Source of the DNA: Snodgrassella sp.
GTDB lineage: Bacteria > Pseudomonadota > Gammaproteobacteria > Burkholderiales > Neisseriaceae
Assembly: GCA_024103515.1 (NCBI GenBank)
Contig: JAGGIK010000013.1
Span: forward strand, 1 to 40,121
Direction: 5' to 3'
Length of the DNA: 40,121 bases
Shown: positions 1-8,487 of the stretch, one piece after another
Layout: each line of letters starts with the position of its first letter
Position numbering within the stretch: position 1 is the first letter of the stretch
Notes under the pieces: generated by a model
The model's database searches: none
The model's input: only the letters and a program-made list of their open reading frames with translations
What the model was told of the DNA's origin: nothing
Position numbers and translations under genes: made by a program

Positions 1-370
1 ATAATTCTTTCCATACCTGTGCGGCTGTTGGTGTTAATTGCTGTTGCAGTAAGGCATGTAAATCGGTAAACAGACGGCCGGTTAAATCGAGATTAGCTGT
101 TAATAAAGCCGGAGTAAGCGGAAATTCAGCCGTATCGTCTGACGGGAGCACCCATGCAGCTTGTGCACAGCGCTCCAGCAAGGTTTGCTGGGCATGGCAT
201 ATAGCAGCAAGAAGCTGTAAATATGGCTGCCAGTCGCTGTTGTCTTCTGCGGCCAGTTCACTCAGGCGCAATGCACGCTGGCTGAAAATATCGGTCTGAG
301 GCTGCTGCCAGAATGGGATATGAAAAAATTCCTGTGCCTGTATGGCTTCTGGTGTTGCTTGTGTTTTCAT
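1..370 (-). CDS. fdhE: FdhE, formate dehydrogenase accessory protein (N-terminal part)
   Basis: An open frame of 123 codons begins at the ATG at 370 and leaves the window at position 1, so only the N-terminal portion is present. The segment IFSQRALRLSELAAED followed by YLQLLAAICHAQQTLLE matches the N-terminal helical pattern of FdhE (RRAERLRELA...AALIAHAQ). FdhE is a cytoplasmic sulfurtransferase-linked maturation factor needed for active, exported formate dehydrogenase. Its Cys-x-x-Cys rubredoxin-like motifs would lie in the missing C-terminal part. An in-frame TAG upstream of the ATG excludes a longer N-terminus, and no strong Shine-Dalgarno sequence is seen. The family assignment rests on the N-terminal pattern alone. 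Confidence 0.72.
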   Translation of the reverse strand, partial: MKTQATPEAIQAQEFFHIPFWQQPQTDIFSQRALRLSELAAEDNSDWQPYLQLLAAICHAQQTLLERCAQAAWVLPSDDTAEFPLTPALLTANLDLTGRLFTDLHALLQQQLTPTAAQVWKEL

Positions 371-709
371 GTATCTATGCTATCTGATAGTGGTTACTCA
401 TGATGATGCGATTGTGCTGATACCATTATCAATGATTAAAATAACTGAGTTTAACCAAAATTATGCATTCTGTCTGGATTTGCTGGCGGTTATTTTGCGT
501 GTATAGCTCAAAGCTGATGACAGTTAATTGTTGTGTTAATACCCCCAGCTGAGTACACGATTCACAGTGAAAATGATGCTAATTGTTTGAGTATCTTATA
601 TTAATTAGGTCAAAAAATAATTTTTGAGATTTTTAAGGGTATTGTGATTATACTTATTGTTTAGTATTTTAGCCCTTAACGATTGCACTGTTTGTACCAA
701 CCATTTACC
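371..709. other. Divergent intergenic region fdhE/recG
   Basis: This 339-base AT-rich gap separates the divergent fdhE and recG genes and holds no convincing gene. A possible recG promoter lies near 645-675 (TTGTGA, then TATTTT), but it is weak. TTAAGGG near 634 and CCCTTAA near 674 are inverted around it with a long loop, which may be chance. Confidence 0.4.
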
Positions 710-2749
710 ATGTCCGATAAATCTCAATTTCCTTTTTCTATCAGCCCCAGCACTCTTTCTAAACTAGCTAAATTGAATATCAGCAACATCTGGGATCTGG
801 CTTTACACTTGCCATTGCGTTATGAAGACGAAACGCACATTACCCCTATTGCCGATGCACAGCTCGGTGTACCGGTACAAATTGAAGCAACAGTTATTCA
901 TCAGCAAATTCAGTTTCGACCTCGCCGCCAATTAGTAGTACAAGTTAAAGATGTTTCTGGCCATATGCTTTATTTGCGATTTATTCATTTTTATCCCACT
1001 CAACAAAAGCAACTGGCACAAGGCAATGTTATTCGGGCACTCGGGGAAATCAGACACGGTTTTTTGGGGGATGAAATGGTACATCCCAAAATCCGTACCG
1101 ATATTGAAAAAGGCTTATCAGAAAGTCTGACGCCGATCTACCCTACTGTTAATGGTCTAAACCAGCCTACCCTGCGTCGTTTAGTTGATTCTGCCCTCAA
1201 ATCTTTACCAGCTGATGATACCTTGCCTGTTTCACTATTAGAACAACTGCAGCTGCCGCCCTTAATAGACAGCCTGCATTTTCTGCATTCTCCGCCACCA
1301 CTATATACTGTGCGGGATTTACATGAAGGCACCTTACCGGCATGGCAACGTCTGAAATTTGATGAATTACTGGCACAACAATTGTCTATGCGCCTGGCAC
1401 GACATCAACGCCTGAACGGTCATGCATTATCCTTGAATGGTGATGGCCATATCAGCCAGCCACTATTGGCTAATCTTGGCTTTGAACTGACCCATGCACA
1501 ACAACGGGCAATAAGAGAAATTACGCTAGATCTAGCACAAAACCATCCTATGCACCGGTTATTACAGGGCGATGTCGGTAGTGGAAAAACTATTGTCTGC
1601 GCTCTTGCTGCCGCTATCGCCATAGAGGCGGGATTTCAAGTAGCCGTGATGGCACCAACAGAAATTTTGGCCGAGCAGCACTACCTGAAATTTCAGCATT
1701 GGTTTGCTCCATTGGGTATTCAGATTGCCTGGTTATCAGGTAGCATGCGAAAAAAAGCCAGAGAAGAAACCAAAAGCTTACTAACTAATGGTACTATACA
1801 ATTGGTAATCGGCACGCACGCTTTATTTTCGGAAGATATTGAATTTAATAATCTGGGACTGGTGATTGTGGATGAACAGCATCGTTTCGGAGTTGCCCAG
1901 CGTCTGGCCTTAAAAAATAAAGGGGATAGTGTCCACCAGTTGATGATGTCGGCTACACCAATTCCGCGTACATTGGCCATGAGCTTTTTTGCTGATTTGG
2001 ATGTGTCGGTCATTGATGAGCTGCCACCTGGACGCACACCAATTATCACGCGTCTTGTTAATAGCAGCCGTCGTCATGAAGTAGAAAAATTAGTTAGACA
2101 TACTTGTGCACAGGGACAGCAGGCCTATTGGGTGTGTCCTTTGATCGAAGAATCCGAAGTATTACAACTACAAACGGCTGTAGATACAGTAGCTGAACTG
2201 CAAAATTCATTACCAGAGCTGACAATCGGTCTGGTACACGGACGATTAAAGCCGGTTGAGAAAGCAGCGGTAATGGCTGCTTTTGTGCAAGGAGATATCC
2301 AAGTACTGGTAGCCACAACGGTAATTGAAGTTGGTGTAGATGTACCAAATGCCGCTTTGATGGTGATTGAACATGCAGAACGTATGGGGCTGGCGCAGTT
2401 ACATCAGCTGCGCGGTAGGGTGGGTCGCGGAGCAGCATCCAGTAGGTGCGTGCTTCTTTTTAGTGAACCATTGAGCGATATGGCTAAAGCCAGACTAAAA
2501 GTCATTTATGAGAATAACGACGGCTTTGAAATAGCCCGTCAGGATCTGCATCTACGTGGTCCCGGTGAGTTTCTGGGCGCGCGGCAAAGTGGTATGCCAA
2601 TGCTGCGTTTCGCTAATTTGGAAGAAGATTTAGCATTGTTGGAAAAAGCGCGGGATGTAGCACCAATGCTAATTGCGCAGCAACCCGAAGTGGTGAAAAA
2701 ACATTTACACCGCTGGTTGTCACAGCGCGCAGCTTATCTAGGTGTTTAG
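710..2749 (+). CDS. recG: ATP-dependent DNA helicase RecG
   Basis: RecG is a monomeric superfamily 2 double-strand DNA translocase that reverses stalled forks and processes branched recombination intermediates in the cytoplasm. The 679-residue length is usual for the family. An N-terminal wedge/OB domain is followed by a helicase core with Walker A GDVGSGKT near residue 287 and the DEQH box (DEQHRFG) near residue 388. SATPIPRT follows. The late motifs are LVHGRLKP, TTVIEVGVDVP and QLRGRVGRG, and the C-terminus has the RecG-type GPGEFLGARQSG. The frame opens at a TTG at 683, but the ATG at 710 (MSDKSQF) gives the normal N-terminus. No good ribosome binding site is visible for either. It ends 41 bases before a strong hairpin terminator. 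Confidence 0.97.
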   Translation: MSDKSQFPFSISPSTLSKLAKLNISNIWDLALHLPLRYEDETHITPIADAQLGVPVQIEATVIHQQIQFRPRRQLVVQVKDVSGHMLYLRFIHFYPTQQKQLAQGNVIRALGEIRHGFLGDEMVHPKIRTDIEKGLSESLTPIYPTVNGLNQPTLRRLVDSALKSLPADDTLPVSLLEQLQLPPLIDSLHFLHSPPPLYTVRDLHEGTLPAWQRLKFDELLAQQLSMRLARHQRLNGHALSLNGDGHISQPLLANLGFELTHAQQRAIREITLDLAQNHPMHRLLQGDVGSGKTIVCALAAAIAIEAGFQVAVMAPTEILAEQHYLKFQHWFAPLGIQIAWLSGSMRKKAREETKSLLTNGTIQLVIGTHALFSEDIEFNNLGLVIVDEQHRFGVAQRLALKNKGDSVHQLMMSATPIPRTLAMSFFADLDVSVIDELPPGRTPIITRLVNSSRRHEVEKLVRHTCAQGQQAYWVCPLIEESEVLQLQTAVDTVAELQNSLPELTIGLVHGRLKPVEKAAVMAAFVQGDIQVLVATTVIEVGVDVPNAALMVIEHAERMGLAQLHQLRGRVGRGAASSRCVLLFSEPLSDMAKARLKVIYENNDGFEIARQDLHLRGPGEFLGARQSGMPMLRFANLEEDLALLEKARDVAPMLIAQQPEVVKKHLHRWLSQRAAYLGV

Positions 2750-2790
2750 TCAGGGATAAACACTATTGGCAGCAATAGGCTTCAAAATAA

Positions 2791-2819
2791 AAAACCTGTC
2801 TGTTATTCAGACAGGTTTT
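2791..2819. terminator. Bidirectional intrinsic terminator between recG and the tRNA unit
   Basis: A 12-bp perfect stem (AAAACCTGTCTG, loop TTATT, CAGACAGGTTTT) is followed by T-rich tails on both strands. It can end recG on the plus strand and the tRNA-Arg/tRNA-Glu transcript on the minus strand. Confidence 0.88.
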
Positions 2820-2826
2820 TAAAATC

Positions 2827-2901
2827 TGGCACGCCCACGGGGAATCGAACCCCGGTTACCGCCGTGAAAGGGCGATGTCCTAACCGCTAGACGATGGGCG
2901 C
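2827..2901 (-). tRNA. tRNA-Glu (anticodon UUC)
   Basis: Read on the minus strand, a 75-nt cloverleaf has acceptor GCGCCCA pairing with TGGGCGT (one G-U at the end). The anticodon stem-loop is CGCC CTTTCAC GGCG, giving anticodon TTC, and the T arm is GGTTCGAATCC. The CCA end is encoded. The region around the anticodon matches bacterial tRNA-Glu closely. It lies 10 bases downstream of tRNA-Arg and probably shares its transcript. Confidence 0.96.
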
Positions 2902-2911
2902 CTTAGTTTGA

Positions 2912-2988
2912 TGGTGCACCCGGAGCGATTCGAACGCCCGACCCTCTGGTTCGTAGCCAGATACTCTATCCAACTGAGCTACGGGTGC
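2912..2988 (-). tRNA. tRNA-Arg (anticodon ACG)
   Basis: A 77-nt cloverleaf on the minus strand has acceptor GCACCCG, D-arm AGCTCAGTTGGATAGAG, and an anticodon loop CTACGAA giving anticodon ACG (first base normally edited to inosine to read CGN). It has a T arm and an encoded CCA. It is the first gene of a two-tRNA unit under the promoter at 3035-3063. Confidence 0.96.
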
Positions 2989-2993
2989 ATTTG

Positions 2994-3021
2994 TTTCGAT
3001 CTCGTTAACGAGTTACCGAAA
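2994..3021 (-). other. Leader hairpin upstream of tRNA-Arg
   Basis: Between the tRNA promoter and tRNA-Arg the sequence contains the perfect palindrome CTCGTTAACGAG (3001-3012), flanked by TTTCG (2994) and CGAAA (ending 3021). The pre-tRNA leader can therefore fold into an imperfect stem just before the mature 5' end. A role in processing is only a guess. Confidence 0.45.
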
Positions 3022-3034
3022 ATTAGGAAGCGCG

Positions 3035-3063
3035 ATAATACTCAATTTACTGATGTTTGGCAA
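3035..3063 (-). promoter_or_regulatory. sigma70-type promoter of the tRNA-Arg/tRNA-Glu unit
   Basis: On the minus strand TTGCCA (3058-3063) and TATTAT (3035-3040) are separated by exactly 17 bases. They are followed by a GC-rich CGCGC discriminator, typical of growth-rate and stringently controlled stable-RNA promoters. Confidence 0.8.
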
Positions 3064-3145
3064 GTATCAAATCAGTATTAAATGCACCCATAATATTCAT
3101 ATTATTGTTTTATATAATTATTTAAACACCCACCCAAACCCAATT

Positions 3146-4516
3146 TTACAACATACCAATGCCAGATACTTCACGTGCTAGTCTAGCGGCCGTGTTGTCA
3201 GTCATACCACCGATAAAATCAAGTATTTTCATATATGCCTGATATAGATTATCCTTTTTATCGAGTTTTTGTTCTCTTAATAAAGACAGTGCTAGTTCCT
3301 GTCGCCGACTAACGGTTGGTGCTTTAATATAAGCATGTACCGCAGGCACTAAAATATTCAGAATTGAGGCCAGACAAGGGAAAGTGGCAATTTCAGTGAT
3401 TAATTTGCTGCCATGACGGAAAATACGTGTTCTCGCCAATTCTTTTGCTTCATTTAATGCTTCATTGACATCAGGGCTGGCCAAGGCTAGCAGATCCTTA
3501 CCTTGATAGGTCCCCTTTAATAAATCACGATGATGGGTAATAAAGGTTTGAGCGATATCTTCCACCGCTCGGCCAATTGCCACACCCCTAAGCCGTGCAC
3601 AATGTTCACGGCTACTCAAAGCCTGCCATGTATATTCATGATTAGTCAGTTTGGAAAGAATTTTTTCAACTTCATCAACTCGGAGTAAATCAAGCTCAAC
3701 CGCATCCTCCAGATCAAGTAAAGCATAACAGATATCATCCGCAGCTTCCATTAAGTATGACAAAGGATGGCGCACCCAATGATTTTCACCGATCAACGGT
3801 AAACCCAATTCCGCAGCAATAGCCCTAATAATGGGCAATTCTGTTTGGTAAATGTTAAATTTTCCGTCCCTGTGCGAGGCTGAACTTGTCCATGGGTATT
3901 TCAGCAATGTACCAATCACTGCAGCAGTCAGCCTCATACCGCCATCATTCTGATACATTTCGAGGCTGGTAATCAAGCGCAGGCTGTGGGCATTGCCTTC
4001 ATAGGTTTCAATATCACGACGTTCCGCTACAGTTAAATCCTGCAAATAAGAACCATTCTGTGGATCGCGGAACCAGTCACGCAGAGCATCTTCGCCAGTG
4101 TGACCAAAGGGAGGATTACCAAAATCATGAGCCAGACAAGCTACCTGCACTATAGCACCAATATCAGCAGGATGATTGACAGGTGGAAGAAAACCACCTT
4201 TATTGAGCATCACCCCTACTCTATTGCCTAAACTGCGCCCCACGCTGGCCACTTCAACACTATGTGTTAAGCGATTATGGGTATGATCATGTGTGGCGAA
4301 AGGATGTACCTGTGTTTTGCGCGCCAGCCGGCGAAAACCACTGGAAAATACCACGCGATCATAATCAATATGAAAATCGGTACGTAACGCCTCTGCCCCT
4401 TCTTCGCTGGAAGCGGTGACTGTGGGAAGAATCTGCCCATTTTCAGGTTTAAAACGTTGGGTACTTAATAAATTTACCCATTGCATGAAATCAGACTTAG
4501 ATTTAGATTTATTCAT
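3146..4516 (-). CDS. dgt: Deoxyguanosinetriphosphate triphosphohydrolase (dGTPase)
   Basis: Dgt hydrolyses dGTP to deoxyguanosine and inorganic triphosphate, shaping the dNTP pool. It is an HD-domain metalloenzyme. Visible signatures are FSSGFRRLARKTQVHP near the N-terminus, the first metal His in HNRLTHSVEV (about residue 85) and the HD pair in ACLAHDFGNPPFGHTGED (about residues 130-131). A further conserved stretch is LMEAADDICYALLDLEDA. From the ATG at 4516 (MNKSKSK) the product is 456 residues. The same frame extends to a GTG at 4591 and has an internal ATG at 4486; none has a clear ribosome binding site, so the start is uncertain. It stands alone on the minus strand, upstream of the tRNA unit in the direction of transcription. 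Confidence 0.93.
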   Translation of the reverse strand: MNKSKSKSDFMQWVNLLSTQRFKPENGQILPTVTASSEEGAEALRTDFHIDYDRVVFSSGFRRLARKTQVHPFATHDHTHNRLTHSVEVASVGRSLGNRVGVMLNKGGFLPPVNHPADIGAIVQVACLAHDFGNPPFGHTGEDALRDWFRDPQNGSYLQDLTVAERRDIETYEGNAHSLRLITSLEMYQNDGGMRLTAAVIGTLLKYPWTSSASHRDGKFNIYQTELPIIRAIAAELGLPLIGENHWVRHPLSYLMEAADDICYALLDLEDAVELDLLRVDEVEKILSKLTNHEYTWQALSSREHCARLRGVAIGRAVEDIAQTFITHHRDLLKGTYQGKDLLALASPDVNEALNEAKELARTRIFRHGSKLITEIATFPCLASILNILVPAVHAYIKAPTVSRRQELALSLLREQKLDKKDNLYQAYMKILDFIGGMTDNTAARLAREVSGIGML

Positions 4517-4666
4517 ACCAAGTATGTGAACGCGCTCATGCACTTTGCTGATTTTGCTTTCATCACGCCAGATGCCAATCATCGGTACCACTGAGCCTAA
4601 TTCAACTTATTCTTTCTATAGGTATTATGCTTATCAGATGATAACATACCCATGCTGCCGCGTTAA

Positions 4667-5428
4667 TTAAAAATGATTTTTCCATTCGCGTAAACAGCTC
4701 AATACAGCCAATGGTTGGTTAACTGCTTCTGCCGATAAACCATGGTTAATCACTGCTGCCTTCACTTGTGGCTGTTGCAGCCGCAAAAACGGGTTAACCA
4801 GACGCTCATGGGCGATGGTAACCGGTAAAGTTGGTAAAGAGCCTGCTTTATGCAAAGCATATTTGATTGCCAGATTATCCGGTTCTACTGTCTGAGCAAA
4901 GCGTAAATTAGCTGCGGTATATTCATGTGCCGGATATAACCATGTTGATGCCGGCAAAGTGTCCAGACGTTGTAGACTGTGATAAAGCTGAGCCATGGTA
5001 CCCGTAAAAACTCGTCCACAGCCTGCACTAAACAGGGTATCTCCACAAAATACCCGCAATAACTGACGGGAATTTGTTAATAAATAAGCCAAATGATCTG
5101 CAGTATGCCCAGGGATATGCCATATTCGCACAGAATGATCGAAACAATTCAACTGACTGCCTTCTGCCACGGCTGTATTGACCCCATTCCAACTATGATC
5201 ACCATAGACATGGCACTGCGGATAAGCTTGGGTCAGTGCAGATACGCCACCGATATGATCTGCATGTGCATGCGTTAGCCAGATCGCCGTTAAAATCAAT
5301 TGATGAGCTGCTAAATACTGTAACACCGGCTCGGCTTGACCCGGATCTACCGCAATTGCCTGATTTCCATGTTGTAATAACCAGATGTAATTATCAGCGA
5401 ATGCTTTTAGTGGAACAATTTGAACCAT
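4667..5428 (-). CDS. gloB: Hydroxyacylglutathione hydrolase (glyoxalase II)
   Basis: Glyoxalase II hydrolyses S-D-lactoylglutathione to D-lactate and glutathione, the second step of methylglyoxal detoxification. The metallo-beta-lactamase fold is shown by THAHADHIGG (His53, His55, Asp57, His58), PGHTADHLAY, the bridging Asp in FCGDTLFSAGCGR, and YPAHEYTAANLRFA, typical of GloB. The length of 253 residues is normal. The frame is open to 5458, but the ATG at 5428 (MVQIVPL) has a TGAGGT ribosome binding site at good spacing, and the N-terminus VPLKAFADNYIW matches the family. It starts 11 bases after the nudF stop, with the ribosome binding site inside the nudF tail, so the two are probably cotranscribed. 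Confidence 0.95.
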   Translation of the reverse strand: MVQIVPLKAFADNYIWLLQHGNQAIAVDPGQAEPVLQYLAAHQLILTAIWLTHAHADHIGGVSALTQAYPQCHVYGDHSWNGVNTAVAEGSQLNCFDHSVRIWHIPGHTADHLAYLLTNSRQLLRVFCGDTLFSAGCGRVFTGTMAQLYHSLQRLDTLPASTWLYPAHEYTAANLRFAQTVEPDNLAIKYALHKAGSLPTLPVTIAHERLVNPFLRLQQPQVKAAVINHGLSAEAVNQPLAVLSCLREWKNHF

Positions 5429-5439
5429 ATGTGCTGACC

Positions 5440-5973
5440 TCAACAATGCATTAGCCAATATTGTAAAGCAATCAGTGTTTTTCCATCCCTAATCGAATTA
5501 TTTATCAGCGCCGCGCGCGCTTCTTCCTTATCCATCAAAACGGGTTGCACAATTTCATCATCATCCGCAGCCAAAGTACTATTAGCCTGTACATTCTCAG
5601 CCAGATACAGATACATTTTTTCATCACCAAATCCGGGAACTGTGTAAAACGTATGAATTAATTTAACTTCGGTTGCGGTATATGGCGTTTCTTCGGCCAG
5701 TTCCCGTAACGCAGCATGCGCAGGATCTTCTTTAACATCCAGTTTTCCGGCTGGAATTTCTAGCAATGCTTCTCCCACTGGGTATCGCCACTGTTTGACC
5801 AATACCACCTTTTTTTCAGATGTGATGGCCAACACGGCCGAAGCCCCCGGGTGTTGTACTACAATCCGCTGTGCTTGATTACCATTAGGCAGACCAACTG
5901 TGTCTTCTTTCACTTGCAAAAAAGAACCACTATACACTTCACGACTGCTAATTTTATATTCTGTTAGATCCAT
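5440..5973 (-). CDS. nudF: Nudix hydrolase, ADP-ribose pyrophosphatase type
   Basis: This 177-residue Nudix protein resembles NudF-type ADP-ribose pyrophosphatases, which cleave ADP-ribose to AMP and ribose 5-phosphate. Supporting motifs are VVLVKQWRYPVGEALLEIPA just before the Nudix box, and FYTVPGFGDEKMYLYLAE after it. The Nudix box (GX5EX7REUXEEXGU) is readable as G76...E82...R90-E91-L92-A93-E94-E95, so the catalytic metal ligands are intact. The consensus glycine after EET is a proline (EETPY, residue 97). The ATG at 5973 (MDLTEY) sits 9 bases after TGAGG, while the ATGs at 5982 and 5979 are too close to it. It is the first gene of a nudF-gloB pair. Confidence 0.88.
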   Translation of the reverse strand: MDLTEYKISSREVYSGSFLQVKEDTVGLPNGNQAQRIVVQHPGASAVLAITSEKKVVLVKQWRYPVGEALLEIPAGKLDVKEDPAHAALRELAEETPYTATEVKLIHTFYTVPGFGDEKMYLYLAENVQANSTLAADDDEIVQPVLMDKEEARAALINNSIRDGKTLIALQYWLMHC

Positions 5974-6115
5974 TAACATCATCCTCAGCTAGAATTAGAA
6001 GCCATAGCGTAGACACTTTTGAAATCTATGGCAATATGAAAATATTTTCTTTTTACCTATAATCATGCTACAACCAATTGATGCAATTAATCGGTCAATC
6101 CTAATTTAATCTCCA

Positions 6116-6578
6116 TTATGCATAAAGCATACATGTTTTCACCATCCATTCCACATATTCCTCATCACTTAGTATCAGATCATCTTTGGTCATCGCATAG
6201 CTAGCTTCCAGTTCATTATTGGCACCTTTTCGCTTACTCACTTTGCTGGATATCAGTACTGACAGCTAAACCCATGTGCTTATTTTTCAGCTTATAGCTG
6301 CGATTGTCATATCCTAACCATAAGTTAAAACATCATCTATCTATTTTTTAGTCAACGTGGACAATTAAACCATTAGATAGGAAACAGTATAATCACATGG
6401 CTACTCTCCTCAAGTAGTTTTTGTTTAATTGAACATCAATATTTCTCTGCGAATATTGAGCCTAAAGCTCATGAATGATCAGCTTATCCTCAACAGCCTG
6501 TAATTGTTCCAACCAATGGAGATGGACGGTCGAAGTATCCAGATTGGGATGGGCAATAATAACCAGTGTTTGATTCAT
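6116..6578 (-). pseudogene. Degraded NAD(P)H oxidoreductase (KefF/MdaB-like flavodoxin fold)
   Basis: Translating from the ATG at 6578 gives MNQTLVIIAHPNLDTSTVH, the characteristic N-terminus of small NAD(P)H-dependent quinone reductases. It continues as LEQLQAVEDKLIIHEL to a TAG exactly where family members have Tyr (HELY). Downstream the reading resumes with AQYSQRNIDV, then IDDVLTYG (family: KKWLDDVLTYGFAYG). After a one-base frameshift it reads YDNRSYKLKNKHMGLAVST and finally GANNELEASYAMTKDDL. Several stops and at least one frameshift make it non-functional, and the central flavin-binding segment is badly eroded. The residual similarity across the whole length suggests fairly recent decay. 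The exact family member cannot be named. Confidence 0.8.
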
Positions 6579-6968
6579 ATTTAATCTCTTAGTTTAACCT
6601 TTAATCATATGATTATAATATTAATATACAAAAATTAACATTTAATGTTTGGGATTTTTAGTCTTTATTATCCTGTAAACACAATAATATAAGCAGATTG
6701 TTACAATCCAGTACAAATTATAAATTTTGTCTTACAGTTTAATCGAATTAATTATTTTTTATAGCAAAAGCCAACAATGAAAATAAAATTATTGCTGAAC
6801 ATATTGAAGCTTTAAGATTCATTTAATTAGAGCGTACATGCTTTAAAAAATAACTGATATTATGTACAGATATTAGTCCACCCTAGAGTTTACTTTTATT
6901 TTCGTGTTTAATTAGCCAATAATTGGGAAAACATTAATACTTTTAGACTTTCAGCTAGATCATTTTTT
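6579..6968. other. AT-rich intergenic region before crcB
   Basis: I find no gene in these 390 bases. Because crcB follows, I looked for a fluoride riboswitch and saw no recognisable crcB-motif core. No convincing promoter or ribosome binding site could be assigned either. Confidence 0.4.
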
Positions 6969-7349
6969 ATGTATTTATCTTTAATTACCATAGCCTCAGG
7001 TGCTGCATTCGGCGCCATTTTAAGATGGCTGCTTGCGTTAAGCCTGAATACTTTGCATTCGACTATACCCTATGGCACACTGGCGGCAAACTGGATAGGA
7101 GCTTATCTAGCCGGGATGGCTGCAACTTTTTTAACTCATTACGTAGATATTGCTCCGCAATGGCGTTTGCTGATTATTACCGGATTTCTTGGAGGATTGA
7201 CAACCTTTTCTAGCTTTTCTCTCGAAGCCGTGCAATTATTACAAACACATCGTTGGGGATTGGTGCTAACGCATACTCTTCTGCATACAGGCGGTTCGAT
7301 AATATTAACCATACTGGGCATGTTAAGCATGCAGTGGATGATTAGATAA
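6969..7349 (+). CDS. crcB: Fluoride channel CrcB/Fluc
   Basis: CrcB (Fluc) is a small inner-membrane protein of four helices that dimerises in dual topology and exports fluoride. The 126-residue length is typical. The family signature is clear: the N-terminal GAAFGAILRWLLAL (GGxxGAxxRY-like), TLAANWIGAYLAG (the conserved Asn of GTLxVNxxG), and GFLGGLTTFSSFSLE (GFxGGxTTFSTF, with the phenylalanines lining the pore). Four hydrophobic segments span roughly residues 3-22, 34-56, 66-85 and 98-120. No strong ribosome binding site precedes the ATG, and no fluoride riboswitch was found upstream. It stands alone, between pseudogenes. Confidence 0.94.
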   Translation: MYLSLITIASGAAFGAILRWLLALSLNTLHSTIPYGTLAANWIGAYLAGMAATFLTHYVDIAPQWRLLIITGFLGGLTTFSSFSLEAVQLLQTHRWGLVLTHTLLHTGGSIILTILGMLSMQWMIR

Positions 7350-7493
7350 ACCCTTTCTTTTATTTTCCTCAGCCAAAATCTCTTATTATTCTGATAATTT
7401 TTAATCATTTTATTGGATTTGTAATCTTCTTCACAAATAAAACAGTGTAAATAAACTATAGTTAGTATCGAACTCATATAAAAATAACGCAGC

Positions 7494-7610
7494 CTATTTT
7501 AATGCTTTATATTCAATGTGTGTCATCTTATTTAATGCCTCATGCGGTCTTTTGCTGTTATAACTTTTGATATTATATAAAGAAAACACATAATAGCTAA
7601 TGCATACATC
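7494..7610 (-). pseudogene. IS3-family transposase C-terminal remnant
   Basis: On the minus strand an open segment reads NIKSYNSKRPHEALNKM and then THIEYKAL before a TAG at 7494. YN..RPH.AL..MTP.EY is the C-terminal signature of IS3-family OrfB (DDE transposase). No N-terminal or catalytic part is seen next to it and no terminal repeats are evident, so it is a fragment. It carries the end of OrfB that is missing from the larger remnant at 20.6-21.5 kb. Confidence 0.65.
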
Positions 7611-7987
7611 ATTTTATTTATATACGTTGTTAGCACACTCTCACTATCATGGTAGAGTATATCGACAAAAGAAAATGTTGTTGGTATAAGACATGCAATT
7701 CATTTTAGACTGTGTATTTCAAAATATTATAAAATACCCGAATATAATCTTTTTTTTGCTATTATTATGATTGAATTTCAAAATCCAAGATTACAACACA
7801 ATTATAAAGATGATTACTTATTTGAAATAAAAATAATTTTCCACTTTTTATCAAATAAAGATCGTAAGACTACTAAGCAACATTATACAACTCTCATTTA
7901 GGCTAATAAATAATTTTATATAGCATGTACTCCAAAAATTAGATAACTTATTTTAAAATAATTATTTTTATTTTATTAGGGGTTTTT

Positions 7988-8287
7988 ATGAAAACTACTG
8001 TAGTTAAATTTGCAATTACTTTTAAAATAAAGGCAAAATGGAGCAAAGAAGCCAAAAAAAATAACTCAACATTAACCGAATAGATTATTAATAAATTAAA
8101 CTCGGATATTAAATTTGATTGTAATCAACATGTAGATTTGCATAATGATATTCTCCCATCACAGCGATATTTTATATCGATTACTGTTCCGAAAGAATAT
8201 AAAGGGTACTGGGTTTTTTCATCAAGATCTCTAGGGAAGAAGTTAAGAGTTTGGATAGTTAATAAATTAAATCATGGTATTGATTGA
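7988..8287 (+). pseudogene. Small unknown gene interrupted by an in-frame amber codon
   Basis: A strong ribosome binding site (AGGGG) lies 5-6 bases before the ATG at 7988. The frame is open for 31 codons (MKTTVVKFAITFKIKAKWSK, ending NNSTLTE) to a TAG at 8081-8083. It then stays open in the same frame for 67 codons (starting IINKLNSDIKF, ending NKLNHGID) to a TGA at 8285. In such AT-rich DNA the long continuation suggests one roughly 99-residue protein broken by one point mutation, or a read-through codon. The N-terminal strand followed by SKEAKKNNSTLTE-x-IINKL faintly recalls a ribbon-helix-helix pattern, but I do not recognise the family. It converges with the next entry, overlapping it by 29 bases. 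Confidence 0.45.
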
Positions 8288-8487
8288 AATTTAATACTTT
8301 TAGATTTGGTTCTTTCTTTGTCCTGAATACGCTATCAATTAAAAAATAGCGTTCACTGCGTAACAATTTGTAAAAAAAATTAAACAGTGATGTCTTGAAT
8401 CCATCATTACGTTTTAAATGATCAGCGATATCTTGCAATAAGACTTTTTGGATCAAATTAGCAATAGTTTTTTTTTTTAAATTTCAT
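8259..8487 (-). pseudogene. Small unknown gene, probably frameshifted at a homopolymer
   Basis: On the minus strand an open frame from about 8475 down to 8259 encodes a peptide containing LLQDIADHLKRNDGFKTSLF and FRTKKEPNLKVLNFNQY. It has no AUG of its own. The nearest ATG (8487, MKF) is one frame away across a run of 11 A (8468-8478 on the plus strand as T); losing one A would fuse them in frame. An ATG at 8512 with a GAGG site opens an 11-codon ORF that overlaps the start region. The function is not recognised. It may be a pseudogene or a slippage-controlled gene, and a TTG start at 8456 is also possible. Confidence 0.35.

Noticed and set aside
1138-2438. Minus-strand open frames inside recG, and similar frames inside other large genes
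   Set aside because: They lie antisense to well-supported genes and have no start signals or family features of their own.
6840-6968. Fluoride riboswitch before crcB
   Set aside because: The conserved crcB-motif core (GGYGAUGG with its pseudoknot partner) is not recognisable in the AT-rich upstream sequence.
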